NCBI RefSeq assembly: GCF_016097555.1
Contig: NC_054704.1
Location: 99,770,343-99,834,342 of the forward strand
Reading direction: 5' to 3'
From: Gigantopelta aegis
Lineage: Eukaryota > Mollusca > Gastropoda > Neomphalida > Peltospiridae
Length of the DNA: 64,000 bases
Below the pieces are notes generated by a model. That model did not search any database, was not told the DNA's origin, and worked only from the letters and a program-made list of their open reading frames with translations. A program made the translations under genes and the position numbers. Within the stretch, counting starts at the first letter, position 1; the number at the start of each line of letters is the position of its first letter. This document shows positions 1 through 11,267 of this stretch, in pieces.

Positions 1-275
1 GTGGCGAGGGTGTGTGGTCTAGACTGTGGCGATGGAGTGGGGTCTAGACTGTGACGAGGGTGTGGGGTTTAGACTGGCGAGGGATGGGGTCTAGACTGTG
101 GCGAGGGTGTGTGATCTAGACTGTGGCGAGGGAGTGGGGTCTAGACTGTGGCGAGGGTGTGTGGTCTAGACTGGCGAGGGTGTGTGGTCTAGACTGTGGC
201 GAGGGTGTGTGGTCTAGACTGGCGAGGGAGTGGGGTCTAGACTGTGGCGAGGGTGTGTGGTCTAGACTGGCGAGG
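1..275. repeat. Minisatellite, about 25-bp unit, cut by window start
   Basis: About eleven tandem copies of a unit built on GGCGAGGGTGTG and GGTCTAGACT. Some units lack a GT, giving 23-bp variants. The array starts before the window. The short open frame across it is a by-product of the repeat. Confidence 0.9.
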
Positions 276-1531
276 GGTTCTGTAAATTTTCACTGTAATT
301 TACGACGACAGTAAGGTACGTCACTGCGTGTAACAGGCTGGCGATCGTAGGCAAAAGTTACGATCACGATGATTGCTATTTACGACGATGGTAGTGTTAA
401 TATCGTTTCGTGGAATGATGCCCAAGTCAGTAGCATTGTGTTTGGTCAATGAAATGTTTAGTTTGAATCTTCGCTTTTCAAACTTGAGATATATCAAGTT
501 AATCTTATCTGTTTATGGTACTTTGAATAAAGTTTATGTTAGCGACTTATAGTCCATAAACCTGAACGACAACACAATTATAATGTGATCAAGGTTGTAT
601 CTCTGCACAATGCAGAGTCGAATGGACATTTGGCAAAATAGTGGTTTATTCCATAAATCTTTATCTAGTACCTCGTCAATAGGTGGACAGCCACTGCCGA
701 GGAGATCCTTTACTGAATAATAATCCTTTCGACCACCACAAAGAGGACTGCCACTCACAGACTAATTTACTAAATGAAAACAAGCACAAGACAGAGATCA
801 TTGGAATAAATACAGCTGTGATGACTTGTACTCATGAATCACTGTCAAAACAGTGATGATGTCAGGTGTTCGCGAAATGTGTACCAAATGACCGGTGGCT
901 TCTCAGAACGTGTGGCATAATCTGTCACACGCGTGTGCGTTGAACAAACACGAGGCGTCATAGCCTTAAATTGCTAAGTAAACGGCAATCATATCGGATA
1001 GGTATTGAAAATGAGTCCATGCCAGTCATTTCCTTCACTTAAATAGTGTCACTGTTTGTGCAATAGCGACCTTGAATTCGTTCCTAAATATATCAGTGAC
1101 AAACAAAACATCCCGATCACGTTCCGATGGTTGCCGAGATTGGCCGAGACGTCGCGTCTACTACGTTCCGGGTTGTACGTGACTGGGGGTCACATTCTAT
1201 TACGCCGACTCGTCAAGATGGCTTCGGGTCAGTCAACGAATTATTTAACAAACTCACTTGAAAGCAAAACAGAACGTCCAAAAAACATTCCGTGGTTTGT
1301 TTTTGTTTGCAAATTACCTTGTGAATATAGAGTTGACGGCTGAAGCCCAAATAAAATTTGTGAAGTTGACTTTTTAAGAAGAAGAGAAAAAAGGACTCGT
1401 AAACACATTTGACTTGTTTGTTTTCCTGGTGAAAAACTTTGGTTAAGATTTAAATAGAACAAGTGTAATTGCACCAAACACATTGGTGATACAGAACAAA
1501 TGAAGGGGAAAAACAACAACCCCCTCCCCCC

Positions 1532-1535
<4 letters not shown>
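276..1535. other. Non-repetitive stretch, no gene recognised
   Basis: Mixed-composition sequence with no repeat family, splice-flanked coding block or RNA gene that I can support. A 95-codon frame on the plus strand (1056-1343) and a 92-codon frame on the minus strand (1241-1519) resemble no family I know and have no coding-like codon pattern. Confidence 0.5.

Positions 1536-1536
<1 letters not shown>

Positions 1537-1576
<40 letters not shown>
1537..1576. repeat. Poly-A tract
   Basis: Homopolymer of about 37 A after a short C-rich run. It may be the tail of an unrecognised retroposed sequence, or simply a slippage tract. Confidence 0.9.
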
Positions 1577-1578
<2 letters not shown>

Positions 1579-1642
1579 AAAGAATCTTGTTCCAAAACGA
1601 TTTAAATTTCTTCATTAGAAAATGAGAGAAAGTGAAAAAATT

Positions 1643-1967
1643 GAAGTTAAAATTTGTTTTGTTTAACGACACCACTGGAGCACATTGATTAATTAATCAT
1701 AGGCTATTGGATGTCAAACATTTGGTAATTCTGACATATAATCATTAGAGGAAACCTTCTACAGTTTTCCTGAGACAACAAGGGATCTTTTATATGCATC
1801 TTCCCACAGACAGGAAAGCGCATACCACGACCTTTGATTAGTTGTGGTGCACTGGTTGGAACGATAAAAAAAAAACCCAATTAATTGAATGGATCCACCA
1901 AGCTGGTTCCATCCTGCGACGCTATCACCTAAAGGAATCACTCAACCAACTGAGCTATATCCCGCCC
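1643..1967 (-). mobile_element. SINE-A, tail type A2, near full length
   Basis: Read on the minus strand the copy has a tRNA-like head, a body with the TGCATATAAAAGATCCC-type motif, the CAATAGCCGATGATTA motif and the terminal GTCGTTAAACAAAACAAA. This family recurs more than a dozen times here. Its promoter is tRNA-derived, and its tail resembles the 3' end of the LINE at 42074-46074. The head is diverged, so this copy is old. Confidence 0.85.
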
Positions 1968-1986
1968 AAATAGGAAAAGAGACACA

Positions 1987-1987
<1 letters not shown>

Positions 1988-2021
<34 letters not shown>
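1988..2021. repeat. Poly-G tract
   Basis: Uninterrupted run of about 33 G, followed by a short purine-rich stretch. Runs of this length are unstable and hard to sequence, so the true length is uncertain. Confidence 0.85.
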
Positions 2022-2127
2022 GAGGATGAGAGGGAACCAGACACAGATAGACCGACACATACTCGGAGAATCCAGCAAGAACAAAACACGTACACGTGTA
2101 GTGAGAGTCAAAGAAAAACAAACCCAG

Positions 2128-2450
2128 TGTATTTAGTTTAACGACACCACTAGAGCAGGTTTATTTATAAATTGTCAGCTATTATCAAACATGGTAATTG
2201 TGGTACGTAGTTTTCAGAAAAGTTGAAGTTTATTTTGTTTAACGACACCAGCAGAGCAAATTGTTTCAGGAAACACGCTACGAGTAGCAATGGGTATTTT
2301 ATATGCAATTTCCCGAGACAGGACAGGAGATACCGCCGCCTTTGATATACCAGTCGTGGGGCACTGGCTGGAACGAGGAAAACCCAATCAGTGAATTGGT
2401 CCACATAGAGGATTCGATCGTTCTACCGACTGAGTTGTGCCGCGCCCTGT
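2128..2450 (-). mobile_element. SINE-A (A2) with a doubled tail
   Basis: A complete minus-strand SINE-A occupies about 2229-2450. A second tail fragment of the same family (GTTTAACGACACCACTAGAG, then a diverged middle) lies directly 3' to it at about 2128-2205. This is either one SINE inserted beside an older one or a local tail duplication. Confidence 0.8.
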
Positions 2451-2702
2451 CTCTTGTAATATACCGTGACAAACAATACGGAGTACGCTAGTATCTCGGC
2501 TCGCTAGTAGCTAAGCAGAGTCGATATCATTGTTATATAACATATTGATATTACAAGTAGTGCAAACCCATCAACTGCCGACAATAACGTCAGCAATATA
2601 GCAATGAATATTCATGTCGCCATGGCAACGGCCTTGAATATTATCTTTACAGATGGATCCAGAAGAATGTATTGAGTATCAGTCTACCTACAGTTTAAAG
2701 GG

Positions 2703-2775
2703 TTTTTTGTGTGTGTTAAAGACACTACTAGAGGACATTGTGTAATTAATCATCGGCTATTTGATGTCAAACAGT
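2703..2775 (-). mobile_element. SINE-A2 tail fragment
   Basis: Only the last 70 bp of the family remain, with AATTAATCATCGGCTATT and a diverged GTTAAAGACACTACTAGAGG. It is a 5'-truncated insertion, the usual fate of target-primed copies. Confidence 0.75.
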
Positions 2776-4325
2776 CCACCTAAAGACATAATACACGACA
2801 GGCATTCGTGATAACAGTCACGATCTTGTGAAAATATCTCTTTGATTTTGTTTTCACGGAGATATGCTTTTTCTAAATGCGGTAACGATTTGACCGTTCA
2901 GCTTTACAAGCCAATTCGTCAGTCATATATGACCGGCATTGATGTGTGCCCATCACAGCGTCCTTAATCTTTAATTGGATATAGCCTCGAAAATCGAGTT
3001 TTAAAAATCACGTGTGTTGAGTAACAGAATATAGTATTCAGGGATCATGTAATGAAGAGTATTTGAAAGTGGGGAGGGGGCTACTGTCAGTGAGATGGTC
3101 CGAGGAAGAGAAATGTAAGGACCAAAGGACCTGTTGGAAAAGGCGGGGGAGGGGAGGGGGCATGCTCCCCTTCGAAATTTCGAATTTCAGGTTTTACGGT
3201 ATTTCCAGCATTCTGAGAACAATACAATGAACATGTTTTAGGGAGCGGTTTGTACCCTGGCCCGCGGCTTATGGTCTTTTTTGTATCTTCAGTCTTAAAT
3301 TGTGTTCTTTCGACCTTTTGCGACCTTCACCTCTCAGGCGCGTGTGCTGCACATTGTGCAGCGGAGTAAGTTTGAGTTAGGCTGTGTCCAACAAAGTTTC
3401 TAAGGGGTTTAAGTTATGCCTCCTCTCCGGCAAATATATATAAAAACCTACATAAAATTTCGTTTTGGACACGGGCTTTCGACCCCGACCCTCGAGCCAA
3501 ACATTGTTCAATCTATGTTTTAAGTGCAAACTAATGATGCATTTTGACATATATACATAATCCACTTTATCTGTACGTATATTAATATTTAATTTTATTA
3601 CAAACTTTTTAAAGACACGGAATATACTAATCTCGAAATCAGCTGTGATTTTCTTTTATTACATAAACTGATGGACAGAAACACGAGAACCCAGAATTGT
3701 AAACTAAATTCAATTCACTATTAGTGTAGTAATGTCTGAATTACATACATAGAGAATAATACATGAGTGGCCGTTAAATAACATTTATTTCACAACGAGT
3801 TCTTTTAAATGTATCTAACGAGCGAAAGCTAGTTTGATACGTTTTTAAACAACGAGTTGTGAGATAAATGGTATCTTACGGACACGAATGTATTATTCTA
3901 TTTCTTACATATCCTCAAAAGCCAGGTTTTAGCAAATTTTAACATCTTTTTTCGACTAAAAGTTATTTACAGCCATTGCACTTGTAGCTAACTTACGCGT
4001 CACAGACCCATGATTGTCAGGTTAACTATATGTCACAATGTAATCGATTTCCATCGTGTAGTTTTTCATTGGATGTATAACAGTGGTGACCTGGTCATCA
4101 CCTAGGAACAGCCAGTCGTATGTTCTGAAATTATTAAAACACGTAAAAGAATAACGCAGGCTGTTCTCGCCAACGGGTGTGTAAGACAAAGTTGTAATGT
4201 GGGACTTGACCTCAGTAGTGTCGAAATTCCTGCTAATGAGACAGTCACCTTCTGACACTGTCTGTTAGTATATATATATTGTAGGTAGTGACGGATATAT
4301 TAGTAACCAAATATGCAAATCATAT
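2776..4325. other. AT-rich intergenic sequence
   Basis: No gene or family recognised. A G-rich stretch lies near 3065-3170. Minus-strand frames at 3377-3565 and 4022-4258 are short and show no domain. Confidence 0.5.
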
Positions 4326-4331
4326 GTAAAT

Positions 4332-4334
<3 letters not shown>

Positions 4335-4370
<36 letters not shown>

Positions 4371-4443
4371 TTTCTCCGTGTCTCTCCCTCCCCCTCTCTC
4401 TCTATGTGTGTGTACCTCTCCCCCTCTCTTGTTCAACCTCTCT

Positions 4444-4507
<64 letters not shown>
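4335..4507. repeat. (GT)n followed by (CT)n microsatellites
   Basis: A (GT)n tract of about 17 units at 4335-4368, an impure pyrimidine stretch, and (CT)n at about 4447-4507. The overlapping open frames are translations of the dinucleotides. Confidence 0.95.
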
Positions 4508-4511
<4 letters not shown>

Positions 4512-5330
4512 CACGAAATTAATAGTTCATTTATTAAAAACTAATAATTTCATAGCTCGTCTTTTTATGTGAACTAATTAACTCTCAAGAAAGTGTCTTC
4601 AATTACGCGTTGGTGATGAACGACCAAGTGACGTTATCGTTTGTCAGAATGTCATATTCATCCATCCCTTGACTCGGTCATCAGCGTAAATTGATGCTAC
4701 CATTACTGACCGGTGGCGTGACCAGCAGTGACCAATCGCTAACCGAGGCGTTTCGATGGCGACGCGACGTAACCCGAGCGGGCCGAGGCGTCGTTGTTGG
4801 TGTTAATGAAATGACATTTGTCGTTCTTTAAGCTGTTTCGTGGGCACCGAATCTATGTCTTGAGCCCCGTTGCTATGGAAAATAATCTCCGCAATATTCG
4901 GTTTAAGACTGGTTCGTCTGTGTGAATAAGTAGGATCGTTCGTGACTGCATCTGTCGTTTTTCATATCATTTTCAAGCATTCTCTTGCAAAAATTACTGG
5001 CTAGAATATATAATTATATCATGAATGTTTTGGTAATAAATCGTTATTATAGCTATTCAAACCAGTTTGCCAAGACTTGCTCAGTAGATACGAATTATTA
5101 TATCCGTTATTTGTTTGGTAATTTGAGGTATCATGTTCAATAATTCAGTTATTTTCTGTAGTTCTTTACCTTTTGAACCTTCTCTTTGACATATTTGTTG
5201 AAATTCAGGAGTTTGTCTCGCCAGTATAACAAAGAAGAGATACGTTTGTTTAACGACACCTTTATGTAGCGATTTTACAAACTGCAACATCTTGGTGACT
5301 AACAAAGTTATTCCAGCAGTTGATCTAGAC
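4508..5330. other. Intergenic stretch with a CpG-rich patch
   Basis: About 4670-4800 is richer in CpG than its surroundings, but no core promoter or coding block can be shown. A bare SINE-A tail scrap (GTTTAACGACACC) lies near 5248. A minus-strand frame at 5081-5332 is unrecognised. Confidence 0.4.
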
Positions 5331-5475
5331 ATGAATGAATGAATGAATGAATCTTTAACAACACCCCAGCACCAAAATACATATCGGCTATTGGGTGCCA
5401 GATAGGTAAGTATATGAAAATATTATTTCTACAATTATGTAAAACCACAGTGTAAAAAGCTGTAAATTTGCTTCA
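5331..5475 (-). mobile_element. 5'-truncated LINE/SINE 3' end with (CATT)n tail
   Basis: On the minus strand this has a CCAATAGCCGAT-like motif, a GTGCTGGGGTGT motif and then a (CATT)n tail, as in the 3' end of the LINE at 42074-46074. Farther upstream it matches the copy at 12236-12446 (AATTATGTAAAAC and GTGTAAA.AGCTGT), so these two belong to a sister family that shares only the last 60 bp with that LINE. Confidence 0.75.
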
Positions 5476-5590
5476 CATTTGGTTTCCATACTTACATTCA
5501 CTCATTCCACAGATGACAGAAGTCTTGTTTCAATGGTCATATAAATGGGCACTGTAATATAAAGGAAAGGAAAGAAAAGGAAGGAACATT

Positions 5591-5664
5591 TTGCTTAACG
5601 AACAGTACATTTTGTTTAACGACACTTCAGTACATTTTGCTTAACGACACTTCAGTACATTTTG
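5591..5664. repeat. Triplicated SINE tail motif
   Basis: Three near-copies of a 24-28 bp unit combining CAGTACATTTTG with (T)TTAACGACAC. The second half is the reverse complement of the SINE-A terminal GTCGTTAAA, so this is a micro-array grown from a SINE 3' end. Confidence 0.7.
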
Positions 5665-5716
5665 AACTACGGATCTTCCTAACTGCGAATGTCGACATGT
5701 TTACAAAGAAACAGAA

Positions 5717-6033
5717 GAAGTTTGTTTTGTTTAATAACACCACTGGAGCAATTTGGTTAATTAATCATCGGCTATTGGATGTCAAACATTTGGTAATTAT
5801 GACACGTAGTCATCAGAGGAAACCCGTTACATTTTTCCTAATGCAGCAAAGGATCTTTTATATGCCCTTTCCCACAGAGAGTAAAACACATACCACGGCC
5901 TTTGTCCAGTTGTGTTGCACTGGTGGGAAATGAGAAAAAAACTCAATCAACTGAATGGGTGCACCGAGGTTGTTCGATCCGGCGACGCAAGCACCTCAAG
6001 CGAGCACTCAACCGACAGAGCTAACTCCCGCCC
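5717..6033 (-). mobile_element. SINE-A (A2), near full length
   Basis: The minus strand runs from a GGGCGGGAGTTAGCTCTGTC head, with the A-box region intact, through the TATAAAAGATCC body motif to CCAGTGGTGTTATTAAACAA. Length is about 317 bp. The plus-strand frame at 5637-5933 is a translation of this copy. Confidence 0.9.
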
Positions 6034-6722
6034 TGTTTACGAAGACGCGTCTCACTATTTATTACTGTCCTAGATATAAAAAAAAACATCGCAGAGAACA
6101 TTTTAATTCCATTTCATATTTAAAGAGTAATGAACTTATTTTGTACAGCTGTACTTCAGAACTACGAATAGCATGGTTTCATTGTGCCCAGATACCTACA
6201 GACTACACACGGATTCTAACCTTCCACATCCAGAAAACGTGTTCTGTAAGATTTCATGTTATCATACATTTAGTGCACCAGTTTCAGTTTTTCATTCTAT
6301 TTTTGTACTATATCATCATTACTCTCTGACTTAAATTTGTTTCTGAAATATGTTTAATATTATACCATTTGTACCATTCGTACTGATGAAATGTAGATAC
6401 AAAAATGGAACAGACAGGCGTTAATGTATGTCATTGCCTGTTCACCAATCACAATAAAAACAAAGTGGATATAAATATTGTTTAATTTTGCTAAGCTACC
6501 TCTATGTGATGCCTAACAAGTACTTGCTACACGGTTTACAATCACCACACACTGAGTCGAATATCTGTTTTACATTTGTGTTTATTTTGTTTTTATATGT
6601 CAATTATTTTTAGTTTTTTCAATCTTTATTTCTTTATATATGAATAAAACAAAGAACATGGCACATTTTAAAACATAAGTAAGAATATTTAAATAAAAAC
6701 ATTTATACAGACATGTATGGAT
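6034..6722. other. AT-rich intergenic sequence
   Basis: No repeat family or coding block recognised. The plus-strand frame reaching 6329 starts inside the preceding SINE and continues into AT-rich sequence. Confidence 0.5.
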
Positions 6723-6723
6723 T

Positions 6724-7133
6724 TTAAAGGGACAGACCTTAGCTTTTAAACACTAAGGCATACTTTTCACCTAGACTCTAGTTTCAACCCATAAACATGG
6801 ACACTAAGCTTAGTTAATTTACAAACCTGTAACAAATTTGGATACAACAGAGTGAAACAAGAGTCTATGACGTTGAAATATCCTTAAAAATAGACTAAAA
6901 CACGACTCCATAACAATTACTTCTCAGACGCGTGTTCGTCTTTAAAACTATGAAGAAAAAAGAAGCATTTTGTGGTATTAGGAACACCAGGATAACCAGA
7001 AACACTTCGGTTGTACGAAAATGGATAATCTAAATATAAAATATAAGTACTGTTTGATTTCAGTGATCATAAATGGCTCTAATAGTGACAAATATGCCTG
7101 AGTGTTTAAAACAACTAGGGTCTGTCCCTTTAA
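6724..7133. mobile_element. TTAA-flanked MITE
   Basis: The ends are exact inverted repeats of 15 bp, TTAAAGGGACAGACC at 6724-6738 and its complement at 7119-7133. If TTAA is the target duplication, the transposon ends are AGGGACAGACC. The 410-bp interior has no transposase. A diverged left-half relative is at 53749-53970, and a similar end (TTAAAGCGACAGACCC) is at about 19409. TTAA duplication is the hallmark of the piggyBac superfamily, but the ends alone do not prove that assignment. Confidence 0.75.
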
Positions 7134-8175
7134 GTGAATACTGGCACGGCTTGTAGCTAGACAAACAATAATGTTGTACTCAATTAAAACAATGCACATT
7201 ATTTCCACCAGTTCACTCTACATGATGTTAAAAAGTAACAATAATGACAATTACCAGTTGACGAAGTTAGCACCGTATCCAACTTACAGCTGTCAAACTC
7301 GATTAGTGTATCTCACGTGCTGCATTTATAACGGATGGAATTTCTTTTATTGAACAAAGGAGGACAGGAAACCTGGGATCTTATATTGAGAATTGTTTGT
7401 GTTTGATAGTGTCGACTTACAGAGTCAAAAAGAGACACGCTTATTCCTTTTAGATGCAACCAATCCTATTTGACTAGTCCGTTGCAGGATTACATGCATG
7501 TTAGCGTTGTCGGCGAATGCCAATCGAAAACATTAATTTTATCATGTGTCACGTTGACCTAAAAAAAAACTTAGCTGCGATGCCTGAAATTAAAACTATT
7601 ATTAATAATAATCATCATCATTTTTTAAAACTATTTCCCAGTGGTGTACTACAATGTCACTAATCTAAACCAGAAAAGTAAATTATTTTTCCCAATGGTA
7701 TACAATTAAATTTAATCACAATGTAAATTCAGTATTTTATAATGTAGTGTAAATTAATTTCACCACTTCACCACTCATGCCCCATTTCTTTAAGCACGTT
7801 TAATGAGAAGTGTAAACTCAGGATTTGGCACTGGTGTACAACTGTTTTATCACATTCAATCAAAGTTTAAAATTAGCTTTTTCCAGTGGTGTAAAATTTT
7901 ATTATAGTATTTAAAATTTAACTTGGCATTATTATAATGATAAATCAACATATAATAATGTTATTTCCCATTGGTGTAAACAAAATGTGCTAGTGTTTCA
8001 TTTTAAATAATAATTAACTCCACTGGTGGCCATTAGAATGTCATTTGGTTATTATATTTAATGATATTTTTTAATTCACCAGTTTACAATAGTCTACTAT
8101 TTTGTCATCGTATTTCCCGTTTGACATTATATTTAATGAGAACTGTAAATTCACAATGTACTAGAAAGAGACAAA
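7134..8175. other. AT-rich sequence with degenerate internal repetition
   Basis: A loose motif, (T)TTCCCAGTGGTGTA and variants, recurs about six times between 7636 and 8160 at uneven spacing, together with a TTTAATGAGAA.TGTAAA motif seen at 7799 and 8132. This looks like an old, heavily mutated tandem array. No gene is seen. Confidence 0.45.
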
Positions 8176-8176
8176 A

Positions 8177-8179
<3 letters not shown>

Positions 8180-8260
<81 letters not shown>

Positions 8261-8264
8261 GGGC
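8180..8264. repeat. (GA)n then poly-G
   Basis: About 35 GA dinucleotides followed by 14 G. Confidence 0.95.
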
Positions 8265-8487
8265 AAAAGAAAAATTGAGAAATTAATAATATGTTTTATT
8301 CTTGCTTAAATGTTATAAAAATTAACCATAAGAGTTTAATGTACTTTCAATGGATTTACACGGTTACATTGAAAACAAAGACAACACACAAAAAAAACCC
8401 CACAAAACAAATGACAAGAAAACACATCAACAAAGTAAAAGAAAGCAACATTAAAACAAAACAAAAATAATCATTCTGTGGTCAAAG

Positions 8488-8790
8488 TTATTGATTTGCA
8501 GTTCCTAATGCCATAAAGTCAGAGAAATAGGAAACAATCCTGGAGTGGAGTGCCGATTTTCTTCTATAGACAACTGAGACTGGACGACTAACGTTGTAGC
8601 ACTCGTCGCTGGGACTAAGACACAAGGTGTTAATGGATCTGGACAAGGACTTCCCTGTTAAGGACGGCGACTGGACGATTAAGCGTCCTGTTACACCCAT
8701 TGATCCTCCTATCTCGACCACGTCTATCAACATAACTACGTCCGTACTCTGAGATCCGTGATTCGATGGCCCATGTGCGTGTCCAGGCAT
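8488..8790 (-). CDS. 100-codon open frame, doubtful
   Basis: An uninterrupted frame of 100 codons with a start in acceptable context (A at -3) and no recognisable domain, signal peptide or membrane segment. Against it, 8540-8720 shares phrases such as CTTCTATAGACAAC and GGACGAC with the degenerate repeat at 12757-13072, so the frame may be chance within old repeat DNA. I could not find flanking splice sites or a poly-A signal. Confidence 0.15.
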   Translation of the reverse strand: MPGHAHGPSNHGSQSTDVVMLIDVVEIGGSMGVTGRLIVQSPSLTGKSLSRSINTLCLSPSDECYNVSRPVSVVYRRKSALHSRIVSYFSDFMALGTANQ

Positions 8791-8970
8791 TTCATTTCGC
8801 TGGCGATAACCAGAATGGCGATCTTTAATCCATCGTGCTTCATTCTACCGTAAGCCATATTGATTACAACGTAACGTTACTACAACCTAATTTGTCGGGT
8901 TTGTACTCACTGACATAGCCAGAGGAAGGTAGGGGTGCACGACGTACAGTTTAGTTACGCATCCTCCATC

Positions 8971-9003
8971 CCCCCCCCCCCCCCCCCCCCCCCACACACA
9001 CAC
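8971..9003. repeat. Poly-C then (CA)n
   Basis: About 22 C followed by a short (CA)n run. Confidence 0.9.
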
Positions 9004-9050
9004 AATGTGGGTGCTCCCAATATAAAATGCCGGCTAAGCTAATGTGTGCA

Positions 9051-9330
9051 TACCGGCCTCGGTGGAGCAGTGGTTAAGCCATCGGACTACAGGCTGGTAG
9101 GTACAGGGTTCGCAGGCCGGTACCGGCTCCAACCCAGAGCGAGTTCTTAAGGGCTCAATGGGTAGGTGTAAAGCCACTACACCCTCTTCTCTCTCACTAC
9201 CCACCAACCAACTAACAACTAACCCACTGTCCTGGACAGATATCCCAGATAGCTGAGGTGTATGCCCAGGACAGCGTGCTTGAACCTTAATTGGATATAA
9301 GCACGGAAATAAGTTGAAATGAAATGAAAA
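9051..9330 (+). mobile_element. SINE-B, near full length
   Basis: A second tRNA-headed SINE. Its head is CCGGCCTCGGTGGAGCAGTG with a B-box-like GGGTTCGCAGGCC. The body has CAATGGGTAGGTGTAAAG, and it ends with CTTGAACCTTAATTGGATAT and AAATGAAATG. Relatives lie at 31861-32106, 41848-42060 and 22265-22332, and a related head is used at 51606 and 55062. It abuts the tRNA A-box array that follows. Confidence 0.85.
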
Positions 9331-9351
9331 TGTGTGCATGTACTTGAGAGA

Positions 9352-10150
9352 TGTGTAGCTTAGTGGCGGAGCGCTTGTAGCTCAGTGGCGGAGCACTTGT
9401 AGCTCAGTGGCGGAGCGCTTGCAGCTCAGTGCTGCAGCACTTGTAGCTCAGTGGTACAACCCTTTAGCGCAGTGGTACAGCGTTTGTAGCTCAGTGGTAG
9501 AGCGTTTGTAGCTCAGTGGAATAGCACTTATAGCTGAGTGGTACAGAGTTCATATCTCATTGGTACAGCGCTTGTAGCTCAATGGCCCGGAGTTTGCAGC
9601 TCAGTGGTACAGCAGCTATAGCTCAGTGGTACAGCGCTTGCAGCTCAATGGCCCGGAGTTTGCAGCTCAGTGGTACAGCAGCTATAGCTCATTGGTACAG
9701 TGCTTGTAGCTCAATGGCCCGGAGTTTGCAGCTCAGTGCTACAGCAGCTATAGCTCAGTGGTACAGCGCTTGCAGCTCAATAGCTCTGTAGAATAGCGTT
9801 TATAGCTCAGTGGTACAGTGCTCATGTCTCAGTGGTACAGGTCTTGTAACTCAGTGGTACAGCGCTTGTAGCTCAGTGGTACAGCGCTTGTAGCTCAGTG
9901 GTACAGGTCTTGTAACTCAGTGGTACAGCTCTTGTAGCTCAGTGGTACAGCGTTTGTAGCTCAGTGGTACAGCGCTTGTAGCTCAGTGGTACAGGTCTTG
10001 TAGCTCAATGGTAGAGCGCTTGTAGCTCAGTGGTACAGCGCTTGTAGCTCAGTGGTACAGGTCTTGTAACTCAGTGGTACAGCGCTTGTAGCTCAGTGGT
10101 ACAGCACTTGTAGCTCAGTGGTACAGGTCTTGTAACTCAGTGGTACAGCG
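9352..10150 (+). repeat. Tandem array of a tRNA A-box/D-arm, 22-bp unit
   Basis: About 36 units of GCGCTTGTAGCTCAGTGGTA plus CA. The core TAGCTCAGTGG fits the Pol III A-box consensus TRGYNNARNNGG and is the D-arm sequence of many tRNAs. No B box, anticodon stem or acceptor stem accompanies any unit, so these are not tRNA genes. Units differ by point changes (TACAGCG, TAGAGCG, TACAGGTC). Confidence 0.9.
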
Positions 10151-10620
10151 ACTGGTAGCATGATAGTGTTATGTTAGTGATAACCAAGAAATATTAGTAT
10201 TATGTCATAATAATGAAGGATTAGTAATACTATTTTATGATCATGAAGGATTATTAGTATTGTTATGATCACGAAGGATTACAATGTTATGATCACTTTA
10301 GATAACTAACATTATGTTACAATCATGACCCAGGAATACTAGTACAATGTTATAATCACCCAGGAATACTAGTACAATGTTATAATCACCCAGGAATACT
10401 AGTACAATGTTATGATCACCAAGGAATACTAGTACAATGTTATAATCAACCAGGAATATCAGTACAATGTTATAATCACCAAGGAATACTAGTACAATGT
10501 TATAATCACCCAGGAATACCAGTACAATGTTATAATCACCAATAATAACAGTTACTAATGTTATGTTTACTAGTACATGCATTATGCCATGATCACCAAT
10601 GATTAAAGGATCAAGCGACT
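10151..10620. repeat. Minisatellite, 30-bp unit with diverged flanks
   Basis: Seven to eight close 30-bp units (AATCACCCAGGAATACTAGT plus ACAATGTTAT) lie at about 10320-10545. Related but diverged units with AAGGATTAGTAAT and TTATGATCA extend on both sides. The 94-codon minus-strand frame is a ten-residue periodic translation of the unit. Confidence 0.85.
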
Positions 10621-10968
10621 GAGGGAGTGAATAGTGATTGTGATATGACTAGTACGACACTTCATAAATATTAATATATTATACATCTAAATTTTGTATA
10701 ACTGGGTAAATCGGATATCTTTCGAATTCCAATTAATACTTGCACTTGCTTTCTCTATATCGGGTGATTAAAAATATACATCCAACGTTTTGAAGCTGAA
10801 TGGTGGGGAAAGCATGCGATGCAGTATATTGAAATTTTGTTTGTTAGTTATGTAGAGACGGTGAAATTTCCATTTTGATACGTGGTTTATTTTTAAAATG
10901 GCGCCTGGTACAAAACGTAAGAATGTATCCGGAGTGAGGCGGGTCGTGCTGCTGCTGTTAAAAAGATA
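10621..10968. other. Intergenic, nothing recognised
   Basis: Short AT-rich stretch without repeat identity or coding signal. Confidence 0.5.
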
Positions 10969-10969
10969 A

Positions 10970-11267
10970 AACGTTTGCTTTGTTTAACGACACCACTAGA
11001 GCATAATGATTTATTAATCATCGACTATTGGATGTCAAACATTTGGTAATTCTGACATATAGTCTTAGAGAGAAAACCGGTTACATTTTCCAAGGGATAT
11101 TTTACATGCACCATCCTACAGACAGGATAGCACATACCACGGCCTTTGATATACCAGTCGTACACTGGCTGGAACAAGGAATAGCCCAATGGGCCCACTG
11201 ACGGGGATCGACCCTAGACCGACCGCGGATCAAGCGAGTGTTTTACCATTGGGCTCCGTCCCGCTGT
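10970..11267 (-). mobile_element. SINE-A (A2), near full length
   Basis: The minus strand carries a CAGCGGGACGGAGCCCAATG head, a GGTCTAGGGTCGATCCCCGT B-box region, the body motif, the CAATAGTCGATGATTAATAA motif and a GTGGTGTCGTTAAACAAAGC end. About 298 bp. Confidence 0.9.

Noticed and set aside
9352-10150. Cluster of tRNA genes
   Set aside because: Only the D-arm/A-box part is repeated. No unit has an acceptor stem, anticodon or B box.
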